NCBI RefSeq assembly: GCF_000473085.1
Contig: NZ_AXBA01000004.1
Location: 1-61,979, forward strand
Length of the DNA: 61,979 nucleotides
Source: Azorhizobium doebereinerae UFLA1-100
Lineage (GTDB): Bacteria; Pseudomonadota; Alphaproteobacteria; Rhizobiales; Xanthobacteraceae
Direction: 5' to 3'
Every line of letters starts with the position of its first letter. Within the stretch, counting starts at the first letter, position 1. Made by a program: the position numbers and the translations under genes. The notes beneath the pieces were generated by a model. That model did not search any database. It saw nothing but the letters and a program-made list of their open reading frames with translations, and was not told the DNA's origin. This document shows positions 1 through 7,614 of this stretch, one piece after another.

Positions 1-231
1 TGCCCAGGGTGACGGCTTGGCGTACCGCTCGGGCCAGATCTTCTCGGGAGCGATTCCGAGGAAATCGGCCAAGGCTTTCTCGCCTGCCAGGTGACGGCGG
101 ACGAGAGCGGAGCGGCAGGCCGATTGGTCGAGACCGGCTGCGAGGGCGATTGCCGTCAAAGTGGTCTCGCGCCGATGCACCTCGGCCCGGATCGCGTGCC
201 TGTCCCACACGACAGGCGCCGACTTGGTCAT
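1..231 (-). CDS. ner: Ner/Nlp-family phage DNA-binding regulator, 3' end outside window
   Basis: The first 77 codons are readable on the minus strand from an ATG at 231, preceded by a GGAG ribosome site at about 238-241. The product begins MTKSAPVVWDRHAIRAEV and carries the helix-turn-helix of the Ner/Nlp (SfsB) family: the TLTAIALAAGL helix, the recognition segment DQSACRSALVRR, then ALADFLGIAPEKIWPERY, whose IWPERY ending is diagnostic. In phage Mu, Ner represses early transcription and helps the switch to lytic growth. The stop codon lies beyond position 1. A bacterial Nlp homologue is possible, but the divergent repressor favours a phage origin. Confidence 0.8.
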   Translation of the reverse strand, partial: MTKSAPVVWDRHAIRAEVHRRETTLTAIALAAGLDQSACRSALVRRHLAGEKALADFLGIAPEKIWPERYAKPSPWA

Positions 232-248
232 GTTGAACTCCTCGGAAG

Positions 249-274
249 CCGGCTCCTGCCAGAGCCGGTTTTTT
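249..274 (+). terminator. Intrinsic terminator-like hairpin facing right
   Basis: The arms CCGGCTC (249-255) and GAGCCGG (262-268) flank a 6-nt loop and are followed by six T on the plus strand. It lies just upstream of the minus-strand ner start, inside its leader, so it would stop rightward transcripts coming from the prophage before they enter the repressor gene. Confidence 0.55.
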
Positions 275-330
275 CGGGGCATTGCGCACACGAATGAGAT
301 CGCGAATGCGTTCACTTGTCGCGAGAATGT

Positions 331-401
331 CCATTTTTGTGGAGTTATGCAACCGCAAAAATGGAGTTCCGACCTGCGGGCGTCGATGCGCATCCACAAA
401 A
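331..401. promoter_or_regulatory. Operator-like repeats between ner and the phage repressor
   Basis: CCATTTTTG at 331-339 is repeated inverted as CAAAAATGG at 356-364. Overlapping it, TTTTGTGGA (335-343) is repeated inverted as TCCACAAAA (393-401), and TGGAGTT occurs twice (341 and 362). A related perfect palindrome, CCACAATTGTGG, sits inside the repressor gene at 546-557. Clustered sites between divergent repressor and ner genes are what the Mu operator region looks like. That the repressor binds here is inference. Confidence 0.5.
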
Positions 402-976
402 GCGGGATTCCCGTTGTAATGGTCGATGGTTACGACAGCTCGGAACCGGCGGACGGAGCGGGTGAGAAAGTTCCGGGCTGGACGCCGGAGCTCGGAACCC
501 GCCTGAAAGCGGTGCTCAAGCGGGTTGGTGGCCTGAAGGGCGCATCCACAATTGTGGGTTACAAGGCGGAGCAAATCGCTAAATGGCGAGATGGGAACGC
601 CCGCCCACCCTTCTATGCCCTTCAATTGCTGGCCAAGGCCGCCGACGTCTCGCTGGATTGGATCGCGGGCGCGGATACGGGGCGCGATCCGCGGCCGACG
701 CCACCGGGCGCCATCAGTGGGCAGTCGCAGGCATCCGTAGATGAAGAATTGATGGGGCGGATCACCGACGCCATCTCTCGGCTCTACAAGGAAGAGAAGG
801 TCGGCTTGGCCGCCATCGACCTCGGCCGGCTCACCGGGCGCAAATACGCGGAAATCACGGCGGCGACCGAAAACGCCGACGAACGCTTGGCGATGATCAA
901 ATTGGTGGTCACCCAACTCCGCGCCGATTTGCGCTCTGCCGCAGAAGCGCCGGGCAACGGTAAACGCTTGGCCTGA
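347..976 (+). CDS. Phage repressor-like helix-turn-helix protein
   Basis: This protein of about 209 residues has one recognisable domain. A segment near residues 40-105, with LGTRLKAVLKRVGGLKGAS and QIAKWRDGNARPPFYALQLL, followed by a VSLDWIAG box, is typical of alphaproteobacterial phage/XRE-type regulators. The C-terminal half is helical without a clear family match. By position it is the functional counterpart of Mu repressor c: divergent from ner, reading toward the prophage terminus. The start is uncertain: ATG at 347 has GGAG only two bases upstream, and in-frame ATGs at 386 and 419 are alternatives. The operator-like repeats overlap the first two, which fits autoregulation. Confidence 0.6.
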   Translation: MQPQKWSSDLRASMRIHKSGIPVVMVDGYDSSEPADGAGEKVPGWTPELGTRLKAVLKRVGGLKGASTIVGYKAEQIAKWRDGNARPPFYALQLLAKAADVSLDWIAGADTGRDPRPTPPGAISGQSQASVDEELMGRITDAISRLYKEEKVGLAAIDLGRLTGRKYAEITAATENADERLAMIKLVVTQLRADLRSAAEAPGNGKRLA

Positions 977-1215
977 GGGTCGTGAGAAAGGCCATTCTCG
1001 GCGTTATCGTTGACGCTGCGCTGGAGTTCGCCCATTCCATGCTTGCCTCTGGCTGCCGCTAAGAGCCTGATATGCAAGCAATGTTTTTACCCGTCACCTT
1101 CCGGTTGCGGCCAAGCTCAAGCCTCAACGGTTTGCCGGCAATCCGGTGCCGCAGCACTCGCAATCGGTGTGGGGATATGTCTCGTCGGGGGGCGACGAGA
1201 GAGGACGTAAGCGGG

Positions 1216-1400
1216 TGACATTCGATCTTGCGCGAACCGACGAAGCGCGCCGCGGTGCCATTTGATCTTGCGCGGCGGCCGAAGGTGCCACCGGCGGCCG
1301 ACAATGCGGCCAGCTCTTTCACCGCAAGGCTTTCCCGCTCATTTCCGGCAAATCCCGCCTAATCCCGGCTGTGCCCCTGGATGACATCTGATCCTGCGTG
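1216..1400 (+). repeat. Three transposase-site-like direct repeats (L3, L2, L1 layout)
   Basis: Copies lie at 1216-1234, 1256-1274 and 1382-1400 with consensus TGMCATYYGATCYTGCGYG. Start-to-start spacings are 40 and 126 bp. In phage Mu the left-end MuA sites L3-L2 and L2-L1 are about 40 and 105 bp apart, with the lone site nearest the terminus. The same geometry here, downstream of the repressor, supports a left prophage end. The sites do not resemble the Mu consensus, so the transposase would be of another subgroup. Confidence 0.55.
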
Positions 1401-1700
1401 TCACAAGAATGCGCCGATCTGGAACGTCCGCCCGACACCGCGAATCCGCGAAGGGGCAGGGGCGCCGAGCCGGAGCGCCGGCGGGTGCGCGGGAAATTCC
1501 GCGCCGGTCCAGAGGCTTGGCGCGAGAGCGGCAGGGCGGCGCCGCGGCCGGCCGCCGCGGCCGCGCCGCAGAGGGCCCGGCAGGTCCGGGACGGGAATTC
1601 GTTCTGTTTCCTTACGGTTGCGGAAATGGTGTGTTTCGCGATTTATGACATGGCGCCCTTGCTCTAGCTGTCCCGCATTGGAGATCAAGCATAAGAGGCA

Positions 1701-3755
1701 ATGATGTCGTTCGGGTCCCGCGCCGCCGCCGCCCACCCCTCCGCCGGGGCGGCCAGCCCCCGGCTTGCCATGGGTCCCGACCTTGCCGCTCCCGGCGCCG
1801 CCGCCACCGAGCCGGTCCGCATCATCGAGACCGGGGAGGCGCTGTCCGGCCTCGACGAGGCCGCGTTCCGCTTCGCCGGGCGGCCCGCCGCCCTCGCCCT
1901 CGCCTATGTCTCGCCCCACGTCTCCTTCGAGGCGGTGGTCTCGCGCCTCCAGCGCATGGCCGGCCCGACCCGGGTCGTGGCCGTCTCCACCGCCGGCGAG
2001 TTGAGCAATGCCGGGCGCGGTCCGCTCTACAAGGCCGCCGACGGGCGCTGGACCAATGTGGTGGTGCAGATCTTCGCGCCGGACCTGATCGAGACCGTCC
2101 ACGTGGCCACCGTGCCGCTGCATTGCGAGGACATCCGCTCCGGCACCGTGCGCCTCGGCCGCGATGCCCGCGTGGAGAAGATCGTGGCCTCGCTGCGCGA
2201 GGTTTCCGTGCCGTTTCCGCTGCGGGCGGAAGACAGCTTCGCCCTGACCCTGATCGACGGCCTGTCCAATTCCGAGAACTATTTCATGGAGGCGGTGTAC
2301 CGCTCCGGGAAGTTCCCGTGCCTGTTCGTGGGCGGCTCGGCGGGCGGCAAGCTCGATTTCCAGGAGACGCAGCTGTTCGACGGCCGCAGCGTGGTGAAGA
2401 ACCACGCCGTAGTGGCGTTCGTGAAGCTGGCGCCGGGCAAGCGCTACAGCGTGCTGAAAAGCCAGAACTTCCGCCGCAAGGAACAGTCGTTCGCGGTGCT
2501 CGACGCCGACATCAACACCCGCAAGGTGCGCGCCGTGCTGGACCGCGCCACCGGCGCCCCGGTGTCGTTCGTCGATGCCCTGTGCGCGGCGCTGCGCACC
2601 ACGCCGGCCGGGCTGGAGAAGGCGCTGGCCGGGCAGACCTTCGGCATCAGCCTCGACGGCGAGCTGTTCGTGCGCTCGGTCGCCGGCTTCGACCTGGAGA
2701 AGGGCTCGGCCGCCTTCTATTGCGACGTCAGCCCCGGCGACGAACTGTTCCTGCTGGAGAGCGTGGATTTCGCCGAGCAGACCCGGCGCGACGTGCAGGC
2801 CTTCCTGCGCGGCAAGCCCAAGCCGCTCACCGCCATCCTCAACGACTGCATCCTGCGGCGCCTGCTGAACGGCCCGGTGCTGGGCAAGACCGACGATGTC
2901 TGGAACATTCCGGTGGCCGGCTTCTCCACCTTCGGCGAATTGATGGGCATCAACATCAACCAGACGCTCTCCGCCATCGTCTTCTTCGATGCCGCGGACG
3001 GGCCGTTCCAGGATGAGTTCATCGACAATTTCGCCATCCACTACGCCAACTTCGCCAATTATTTCACCCGCTGCCGGTTGAACAACGCGCGCGTGCTCAA
3101 CACCATGCGCTCGCAGGTGATCGACCAGCTCTCGCAGGCGCTGAACTTCGTCTCCAAGGTGGGCGACATGCTGGAGGACATCTCCGGCGTGGGCGAGGTG
3201 ATGGCCGGCATCCGCGACGTGGTCTCCGCCGGCGCCGGCGGGGGCGGCGGTGCGCAATCCAGCAATGCGGACCGGCTGGCGCACGAGTTCGCCAGCGTGA
3301 ACGATGCGCTCGGCTCGGTGCGCAAGGTGCTGTCGGTGATCGACAGCATCACCGGCCAGACCAACCTGCTGGCGCTCAACGCCACCATCGAGGCCGCCCG
3401 CGCCGGCGAGGCGGGCCGCGGCTTCGCCGTGGTGGCGGGGGAGGTCAAGAAGCTGGCGGGCGATACCAAGACCACGCTGGGCCAGACCCAGGCGGCGATC
3501 GGCGGCATCGAGGGCTCGCTGCGCCGGCTCGGCGGGATCATCGATCTCACCCGCGACGAGTTCTCGGCCGAAGGCCTGCGCTACAAGAGCGTGATCGACC
3601 AGGTGGAAGCCATCTTCGACCAGTCCGCCCATGTGCAGGAGGCGCTGGGCAATCTCCAGCGCGTGGTGCACGAGCAGCACAGCGCCTCGGCGGACATGAC
3701 GCGCCACCTGAACTTCCTGCGCGCCCTGGAAGAGCAGAAGACCAGCGCCGCCTGA
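1701..3755 (+). CDS. Cytoplasmic FIST-domain methyl-accepting chemotaxis protein
   Basis: This 684-residue protein has no signal peptide and no membrane segment. A FIST N domain (about 60-265, with [15 protein letters not shown] and LFVGGSAGG) and a FIST C domain (about 270-440) form the sensor. A chemoreceptor signalling hairpin follows, with its tip near 550-585 ([35 protein letters not shown]). It should sit in cytoplasmic receptor arrays and signal through CheW/CheA. FIST domains bind small ligands, and some members (NosP) bind haem and nitric oxide; the ligand here is unknown. The signalling part is short, so methylation helices may be reduced. The start at 1701 follows an AGAGG site; the second ATG at 1704 is equally possible. 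No chemotaxis genes adjoin it. Confidence 0.85.
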   Translation: MMSFGSRAAAAHPSAGAASPRLAMGPDLAAPGAAATEPVRIIETGEALSGLDEAAFRFAGRPAALALAYVSPHVSFEAVVSRLQRMAGPTRVVAVSTAGELSNAGRGPLYKAADGRWTNVVVQIFAPDLIETVHVATVPLHCEDIRSGTVRLGRDARVEKIVASLREVSVPFPLRAEDSFALTLIDGLSNSENYFMEAVYRSGKFPCLFVGGSAGGKLDFQETQLFDGRSVVKNHAVVAFVKLAPGKRYSVLKSQNFRRKEQSFAVLDADINTRKVRAVLDRATGAPVSFVDALCAALRTTPAGLEKALAGQTFGISLDGELFVRSVAGFDLEKGSAAFYCDVSPGDELFLLESVDFAEQTRRDVQAFLRGKPKPLTAILNDCILRRLLNGPVLGKTDDVWNIPVAGFSTFGELMGININQTLSAIVFFDAADGPFQDEFIDNFAIHYANFANYFTRCRLNNARVLNTMRSQVIDQLSQALNFVSKVGDMLEDISGVGEVMAGIRDVVSAGAGGGGGAQSSNADRLAHEFASVNDALGSVRKVLSVIDSITGQTNLLALNATIEAARAGEAGRGFAVVAGEVKKLAGDTKTTLGQTQAAIGGIEGSLRRLGGIIDLTRDEFSAEGLRYKSVIDQVEAIFDQSAHVQEALGNLQRVVHEQHSASADMTRHLNFLRALEEQKTSAA

Positions 3756-3765
3756 GCGGCGGCGC

Positions 3766-4401
3766 CTACCAGGCCAGCAGCCGGCGGCCGAGCAGGGCGC
3801 CGGCGAGGGTGACGGCGCCGATGGCGAGCCCGTACCAGGCCAGCACGAACAGCGGCGAATCGTCGGTGCAGTGGAGCGCGTAGCACGCCGCCCCGAGCCC
3901 GCCCGCCAGCAGGCCGGCGGCGGCCCCCGCCCAGGCCGGATGGCCCGGCGCGCCGCGCCGCAGCGCCAGCAGCACGGCGCCGAGCACCGGGGCCGCCATC
4001 AGCGGGATCAGCAGCACGCAATAGACCGCATACTGGCCGACCAGCCCCGGCATCCAGCTCCGTTCCGGGGTGCGCGCCAGCTCGGTGCCCACCCCGATGG
4101 CCAGCACCAGCAGCGGAACGAGCAGCAGCCGGGCCGCCGGACGCGCCGCAGCGCCCGGCCGCGACAGCCGCAGGGCGAGGGCGGCGGCGGCGCCCGCCAG
4201 CGACAGGGTGACGGCGAATTTCAGCAGGATGCGCGGGTCCAGCAGCAGCGCGGCGAAATTGGCCCGCACCGCCAGCGTCGCCGCGAACAGCAGCGCCGTC
4301 CCGGCGAGGCCGGCGCAAAGCGCCAGCGCGAGGCCGGAGCCGAGCCCCGGCCCGGTGCGCGTGTCGGCGGCAAGGCCGCGCAGGAGATCTTCGGTCTTCA
4401 C
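3766..4401 (-). CDS. nrsF: NrsF-family (DUF1109) membrane anti-sigma factor
   Basis: This 211-residue inner-membrane protein has about six hydrophobic segments starting near residue 23. It belongs to the DUF1109/NrsF family, which holds the cognate ECF sigma factor SigF at the membrane until a metal or redox signal arrives. Cys128 and Cys178 are 50 residues apart, the spacing I recall for the two cysteines (131 and 181) implicated in signal sensing in the Caulobacter protein; the local motif is ACYALHCTDDSP. It lies 15 bp downstream of sigF and is certainly cotranscribed. The bufferin operon diverging beyond sigF is its expected regulatory output. Confidence 0.85.
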   Translation of the reverse strand: MKTEDLLRGLAADTRTGPGLGSGLALALCAGLAGTALLFAATLAVRANFAALLLDPRILLKFAVTLSLAGAAAALALRLSRPGAAARPAARLLLVPLLVLAIGVGTELARTPERSWMPGLVGQYAVYCVLLIPLMAAPVLGAVLLALRRGAPGHPAWAGAAAGLLAGGLGAACYALHCTDDSPLFVLAWYGLAIGAVTLAGALLGRRLLAW

Positions 4402-4416
4402 GGTGCAGCTTCCATC

Positions 4417-4965
4417 TCAATCGTCCGCCCGCAGGCGCGCGGCGAGGCCGGCGAAGGCCCGGTGCAGGGCCACGCGCACGGCGCCCGCGGTCATGCCCAT
4501 GTGGCGGGCGGTGTCGCCGATGGAGGCGCCGTCCACCGCCACCGCCTTCAGGACGGCCCGCTGCTTTTCCGGCAGCAGGGCGAGGTGGCGCTCCACGTCG
4601 GCGGCGTCCGCGCCGGGGCGCTCCTCGGGGGCGGACAGGGTCTCGGCGAAATCCTCGATCGGCACCTCGACCCGGCGGCCGCGCCGGCGCAGGTGGTCCA
4701 CCAGCTTGTTGCGGGCGATGGTCCACAGCCAGGGGCCGAGCGGGTCGGTGGTGCGCCAGGTCTGGCGCTTGAGGTGGACCGCCAGCAGCGTGTCCTGCAC
4801 CACGTCCTCGGCGTCGTGCGTGGCCATGCCGAAGCTGGCGAAGCGCCGGCGCACCACGACGCGGACCGCCGGGGCGATCTCGCGCAGCAACTGCTCATAG
4901 GCCGAGCGGTCTCCCGCATGCGCCGCCAGCATCATCTGCGTCCACCGCCTTTCGCGTTCGTCCAT
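4417..4965 (-). CDS. sigF: ECF sigma factor, SigF type
   Basis: This 182-residue sigma-70 family protein has only regions 2 and 4. Region 2 includes HDAEDVVQDTLLAVHLK and WLWTIARNKLVDHLRR. Region 4 is near 125-175, with LPEKQRAVLKAVAVDGAS and a recognition helix MTAGAVRVALHRA. It pairs with the downstream NrsF anti-sigma as in Caulobacter, where SigF answers heavy-metal stress. An ECF-type promoter (-35 TGTAACG, -10 CGTA) lies about 20 bp upstream on the same strand, which implies positive autoregulation. A matching promoter faces the bufferin operon. The transcript start must lie very close to the ATG, so the leader is short. Confidence 0.88.
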   Translation of the reverse strand: MDERERRWTQMMLAAHAGDRSAYEQLLREIAPAVRVVVRRRFASFGMATHDAEDVVQDTLLAVHLKRQTWRTTDPLGPWLWTIARNKLVDHLRRRGRRVEVPIEDFAETLSAPEERPGADAADVERHLALLPEKQRAVLKAVAVDGASIGDTARHMGMTAGAVRVALHRAFAGLAARLRADD

Positions 4966-4986
4966 CGACAGGTTCCCGAAGGTCAG

Positions 4987-5013
4987 TACGCGCGGCGGGC
5001 GGCGGACGTTACA
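4987..5013 (-). promoter_or_regulatory. Predicted SigF-type promoter for sigF-nrsF
   Basis: On the minus strand TGTAACG (5013-5007) is followed after exactly 16 nt by CGTA (4990-4987). This is the ECF pattern and the mirror image of the promoter facing bufA. It implies that sigF is autoregulated. Confidence 0.6.
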
Positions 5014-5068
5014 GGCGGCGGCGGGACGCTGCCGGAAAAATTCTTCCGCATCTTTCTTTGCCCGCCGC

Positions 5069-5095
5069 TGTAACGCAATGGCCGGGGCCTCCGAA
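5069..5095 (+). promoter_or_regulatory. Predicted SigF-type promoter for the bufferin operon
   Basis: TGTAACG (5069-5075) is followed after exactly 16 nt by CGAA (5092-5095), about 70 bp upstream of bufA. Caulobacter SigF promoters as I recall them have a GTAAC -35 and CGAA -10 with the same spacing. The -35 heptamer is identical to that of the divergent sigF promoter. Confidence 0.7.
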
Positions 5096-5166
5096 GAAGG
5101 GAATGGCGCACCGCATCGGCACGACGGCCGGTCCGGCGCAGCGCCCGACTTTCACGGAGACCTCCC

Positions 5167-5451
5167 ATGACGACCAAGACGCGCATCGCGGCCACCGCTC
5201 TCGCCGGTTCCTTCGCCACCGCACTGAGCCTCGCCAGCGCCTATGCCGGCCCGGTCGCGCCGCAGCCGACCATGGACAAGTGCTACGGCATCTCGATGGC
5301 CGGCAAGAACGACTGCGCGGCGGGCGCCGGCACCTCCTGCGCCGGCACCTCCAAGGTGAATTACGACGCCAAGGCCTGGAAGTACGTGGCCAAGGGCACC
5401 TGCGACACCATCAAGACCCCGAACGGCATGGGCCACCTCAACCCCATGTGA
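5167..5451 (+). CDS. bufA: BufA-type bufferin precursor (DUF2282), secreted metal-binding RiPP
   Basis: This 94-residue preprotein has a signal peptide of about 27 residues ending SAYA. The mature part holds four cysteines (39, 50, 58, 79) in the bufferin pattern: DKCYGISMAGKNDC, GTSCAGTSKV, KGTCDTIKTPNG. Bufferins are ribosomally made, modified metallophores of Gram-negative bacteria. Family knowledge says a DUF692 (MNIO) enzyme with its DUF2063 partner converts the central cysteines to thiooxazoles, and that the exported product binds copper in the periplasm. Both partner genes follow directly. The ATG has a GGAG site at 5156-5159. Chain length and cysteine spacing look normal, so the gene is likely functional. 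Confidence 0.88.
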   Translation: MTTKTRIAATALAGSFATALSLASAYAGPVAPQPTMDKCYGISMAGKNDCAAGAGTSCAGTSKVNYDAKAWKYVAKGTCDTIKTPNGMGHLNPM

Positions 5452-5481
5452 CCGGCGGATGTGAACCGCCCGCGTGAAGCC

Positions 5482-5505
5482 GGGGGCGCCGGCGACGGCG
5501 CCCCC
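5482..5505 (+). terminator. GC-rich hairpin between bufA and bufB (probable partial attenuator)
   Basis: GGGGGCGCC (5482-5490) and GGCGCCCCC (5497-5505) form a perfect 9-bp stem with a 6-nt loop. There is no proper T tract. Between a small precursor gene and its enzyme gene, such a hairpin would reduce or process the downstream message and keep the precursor in excess. Confidence 0.5.
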
Positions 5506-5525
5506 TCCCGTTCGAGGAGAGGGTC

Positions 5526-6377
5526 ATGACCCAGCAACTTCCCTGTGGCGCCGGCGTCGGCTTCAAGCCGGAGCATTTCGCCGCCATCGCCGCCGACGCG
5601 CCGCCGCTGGCCTTTTTCGAGGTGCATGCGGAGAATTTCATGGGCGAGGGCGGCCGGCCCCATGCCCAGCTCGCGCGCCTGCGCGAGACCTATGCGCTGT
5701 CGATCCACGGCGTCGGCCTGTCCATCGGCGGGGAGGGGCCGCTGGACAGAGCCCATCTCGCCCGCCTGAAGGTGCTGATCGACCGCTACGCGCCGGAGAG
5801 CTTCTCCGAGCACCTGGCCTGGTCCTCGCACGGCGGGGCCTTCTTCAACGATTTGCTGCCGCTGCCCTACACGCCCGCGACCCTGGCCCGCGTCGCGGAC
5901 CATATCGGCGAGGTGCAGGATCGGCTCGGCCGCCGCATGCTGCTGGAGAATCCATCGACCTACGTGCGCTTCGAGGAGAGCAGCATCGGCGAGGTGGAGT
6001 TCCTGCGCGAGCTGGTGCGCCGCACCGGCTGCGGCCTGCTGCTGGACGTGAACAACGTCTTCGTCTGCGCCACCAATCACGGCACCGACGCGCGCGCCTA
6101 TCTCGCCGACTTCCCGTTCGAGGCGGTGGGCGAGATCCATCTCGGCGGCCATGACGCCGACGTGGACGACGCCGGCGCCCCGCTGCTGATCGATGCCCAC
6201 GGCAGCCCGGTGGCCGATCCGGTGTGGACCCTGTTCGGCGAGGTGATCGCCCGCGCCGGCCCCCGGCCGAGCCTGATCGAATGGGACAATGACGTGCCGG
6301 ACTGGCCGGTGCTGCGGGCCGAGGCGGAGCGGGCTGCGGCCATCCTGGCGCGCGCCGGCGCGGCGCGGGCGGCCTGA
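5526..6377 (+). CDS. bufB: BufB: DUF692 multinuclear iron enzyme (MNIO) modifying BufA
   Basis: This 283-residue TIM-barrel enzyme is of the DUF692/MNIO family. Conserved metal-ligand motifs appear in order: [62 protein letters not shown] and LIEWDNDVP. These supply the His, Glu, Asp and Asn ligands of a two- or three-iron centre that oxidises peptide cysteines. By context its substrate is the BufA precursor just upstream. The GAGGAGAGGG stretch just before the ATG gives a strong ribosome site. It sits 3 bp before bufC, so the two are probably translationally coupled and act as a complex. Confidence 0.9.
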   Translation: MTQQLPCGAGVGFKPEHFAAIAADAPPLAFFEVHAENFMGEGGRPHAQLARLRETYALSIHGVGLSIGGEGPLDRAHLARLKVLIDRYAPESFSEHLAWSSHGGAFFNDLLPLPYTPATLARVADHIGEVQDRLGRRMLLENPSTYVRFEESSIGEVEFLRELVRRTGCGLLLDVNNVFVCATNHGTDARAYLADFPFEAVGEIHLGGHDADVDDAGAPLLIDAHGSPVADPVWTLFGEVIARAGPRPSLIEWDNDVPDWPVLRAEAERAAAILARAGAARAA

Positions 6378-6380
6378 GCC

Positions 6381-7139
6381 ATGGCCACCCTCTCCGGCTT
6401 CGCGGCCGCTTTGACCGCCACCGACCTTCAGCCGCCGCCGGGTCTCGCCGGGCCGGCCGGGCGGCGGTTCGCGGTCTATCGCAACAATGTGGCGGTCGGG
6501 CTGATCGGCGCGCTGGAGGCCCGCTTCCCGGCGGTGCGCGCCCTGGTGGGGGAGGAGTTCTTCCGGGCCATGGCGCGGGATTTCACCCTTAGCCACCCGC
6601 CGGCCTCGCCGGTGCTGATGGTCTATGGCGATGCCCTTCCGGACTTCATCGCGGCCTTTCCGCCGGCCGCGGACCTGCCCTATCTGGCGGATGTGGCCCG
6701 CATCGAGGCCGCCCGCACCCGCGCCTATCACGCGGCCGACGCGCCGCGCCTCGGCCCGGCGGCGTTCGCCGGCATCGACCCCACGGCCGTGGCGGGACTG
6801 CGGCTCGACCTCAACCCGGCGGTGGAACTGGTCGCGGCGGCGCATCCCGCCTGCACCATCTTCCGCATGGCCCTGGGGCTGGAGCCGGCGGGACCCATCG
6901 ACCCCTGGCTGCCGCAGCACACGCTGGTGGACCGGCCGGCCCATGACGTGACCGTGCGGCTTCTGCCGCCAGGAGCCCATGCCTTCCTCGCCGCCCTGGG
7001 GGCGGGCGCGCCGCTGGGCGCCGCCGCCGCCGGCGCGGCCGACCCCCGCTTCGATCCCGCCGCCGCTTTGGCCGAGCTGATCGGCAGCGGCCTTGCCTGC
7101 CGCATCCATCTTCCGGAGACGCACGATGATGACGCTTGA
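6381..7139 (+). CDS. bufC: BufC: DUF2063 precursor-recognition partner of BufB
   Basis: This 252-residue protein has an N-terminal DUF2063 domain with the usual signature FAVYRNNVAVGLIGALEARF followed by VGEEFF. The C-terminal half (LAYL-type segment YLADVARIEAARTRAYHAAD and beyond) is the winged, RRE-like part that in related MNIO systems binds the precursor and presents it to the enzyme. It lies 3 bp after bufB and overlaps the next gene by 14 bp, so bufA-bufB-bufC-doxX is one transcription unit. Alanine-rich and GC-rich like its neighbours, with no sign of decay. Confidence 0.88.
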   Translation: MATLSGFAAALTATDLQPPPGLAGPAGRRFAVYRNNVAVGLIGALEARFPAVRALVGEEFFRAMARDFTLSHPPASPVLMVYGDALPDFIAAFPPAADLPYLADVARIEAARTRAYHAADAPRLGPAAFAGIDPTAVAGLRLDLNPAVELVAAAHPACTIFRMALGLEPAGPIDPWLPQHTLVDRPAHDVTVRLLPPGAHAFLAALGAGAPLGAAAAGAADPRFDPAAALAELIGSGLACRIHLPETHDDDA

Positions 7140-7614
7140 GAGTGCGACCGCCTCCCGCCGCGCCGGCCTGGTCCCGGCCGTGGAGCGGGTCCGCGCGGCG
7201 CTCGATGCCATTCCCCTGTCGCTGGTCACGCTCTGCGCGCGGGTATTCCCGGCGGCGGTGTTCTGGCAGTCGGGCGAGACCAAGGTGGAGGGCTGGCGGG
7301 TGACCGAGGGCGCGGTGGCGCTGTTCCAGGAGGAATACCGCCTGCCGCTGGTGGACCCCTGGCTCGCGGCGCATCTCGCCGCCTTCGCCGAGCACGCCTT
7401 CCCGGTGCTGCTGGTACTGGGCCTCGCCACCCGGCTGTCGGCGCTCGCCCTGCTGGGCATGACGGCGGTGATCGAGGTCTTCGTCTATCCCGACGCCTGG
7501 CCGCTGCACGGGGTGTGGGCCACCTGCTTCCTGCTGCTGATCGCCCGCGGGCCGGGCGTGCTCTCGCTGGACGCGCTGATCGCCCGCCGGATGGCCCGGG
7601 GACGGCGCGCCTGA
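7126..7614 (+). CDS. DoxX-family inner-membrane protein of the bufferin operon
   Basis: This 162-residue protein has about four membrane segments (near 35-52, 82-102, 105-122, 128-145). It shows DoxX family features: ARVFPAAVFWQSGETKVEGW near the N terminus, then FPVLLVLGLATRLSALALLG. DoxX proteins often end bufferin operons; a redox or quinone-linked role is suspected, but none is firmly assigned. I chose the ATG at 7126, inside the end of bufC, because the overlap is typical for this operon and the longer reading has no ribosome site. Confidence 0.8.
   Translation: MMTLESATASRRAGLVPAVERVRAALDAIPLSLVTLCARVFPAAVFWQSGETKVEGWRVTEGAVALFQEEYRLPLVDPWLAAHLAAFAEHAFPVLLVLGLATRLSALALLGMTAVIEVFVYPDAWPLHGVWATCFLLLIARGPGVLSLDALIARRMARGRRA

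Larger units (their letters stand above)
1..1405. mobile_element. Left end of a Mu-like transposable prophage (continues beyond window)
   Basis: A Ner-like gene (minus strand, running off the window) and a repressor-like gene (plus strand) diverge around repeated operator-like sequences, as ner and c do in phage Mu. In Mu the repressor gene reads toward the left terminus, so the terminus should lie to the right of 976. Three near-identical 19-base repeats there match the L1/L2/L3 transposase-site layout. The outermost one ends in TGTCACA, which read on the minus strand gives a 5'-TG terminus at about 1405. Between 977 and 1215 I see no gene. The boundary is predicted from repeat layout, not proven; a 5-bp target duplication cannot be checked because the other end is outside the window. 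Confidence 0.65.

Noticed and set aside
1216-1400. Three direct repeats first read as terminal repeats of an IS21-family element
   Set aside because: No istA/istB remnants are nearby, and the spacing and the adjoining repressor/ner pair fit a Mu-like left end better.
1401-3707. 768-codon open frame on the minus strand opposite the FIST chemoreceptor
   Set aside because: It is the antisense shadow of a GC-rich gene: His/Gly/Arg-rich, no domain, while the plus strand has clear FIST and signalling motifs.
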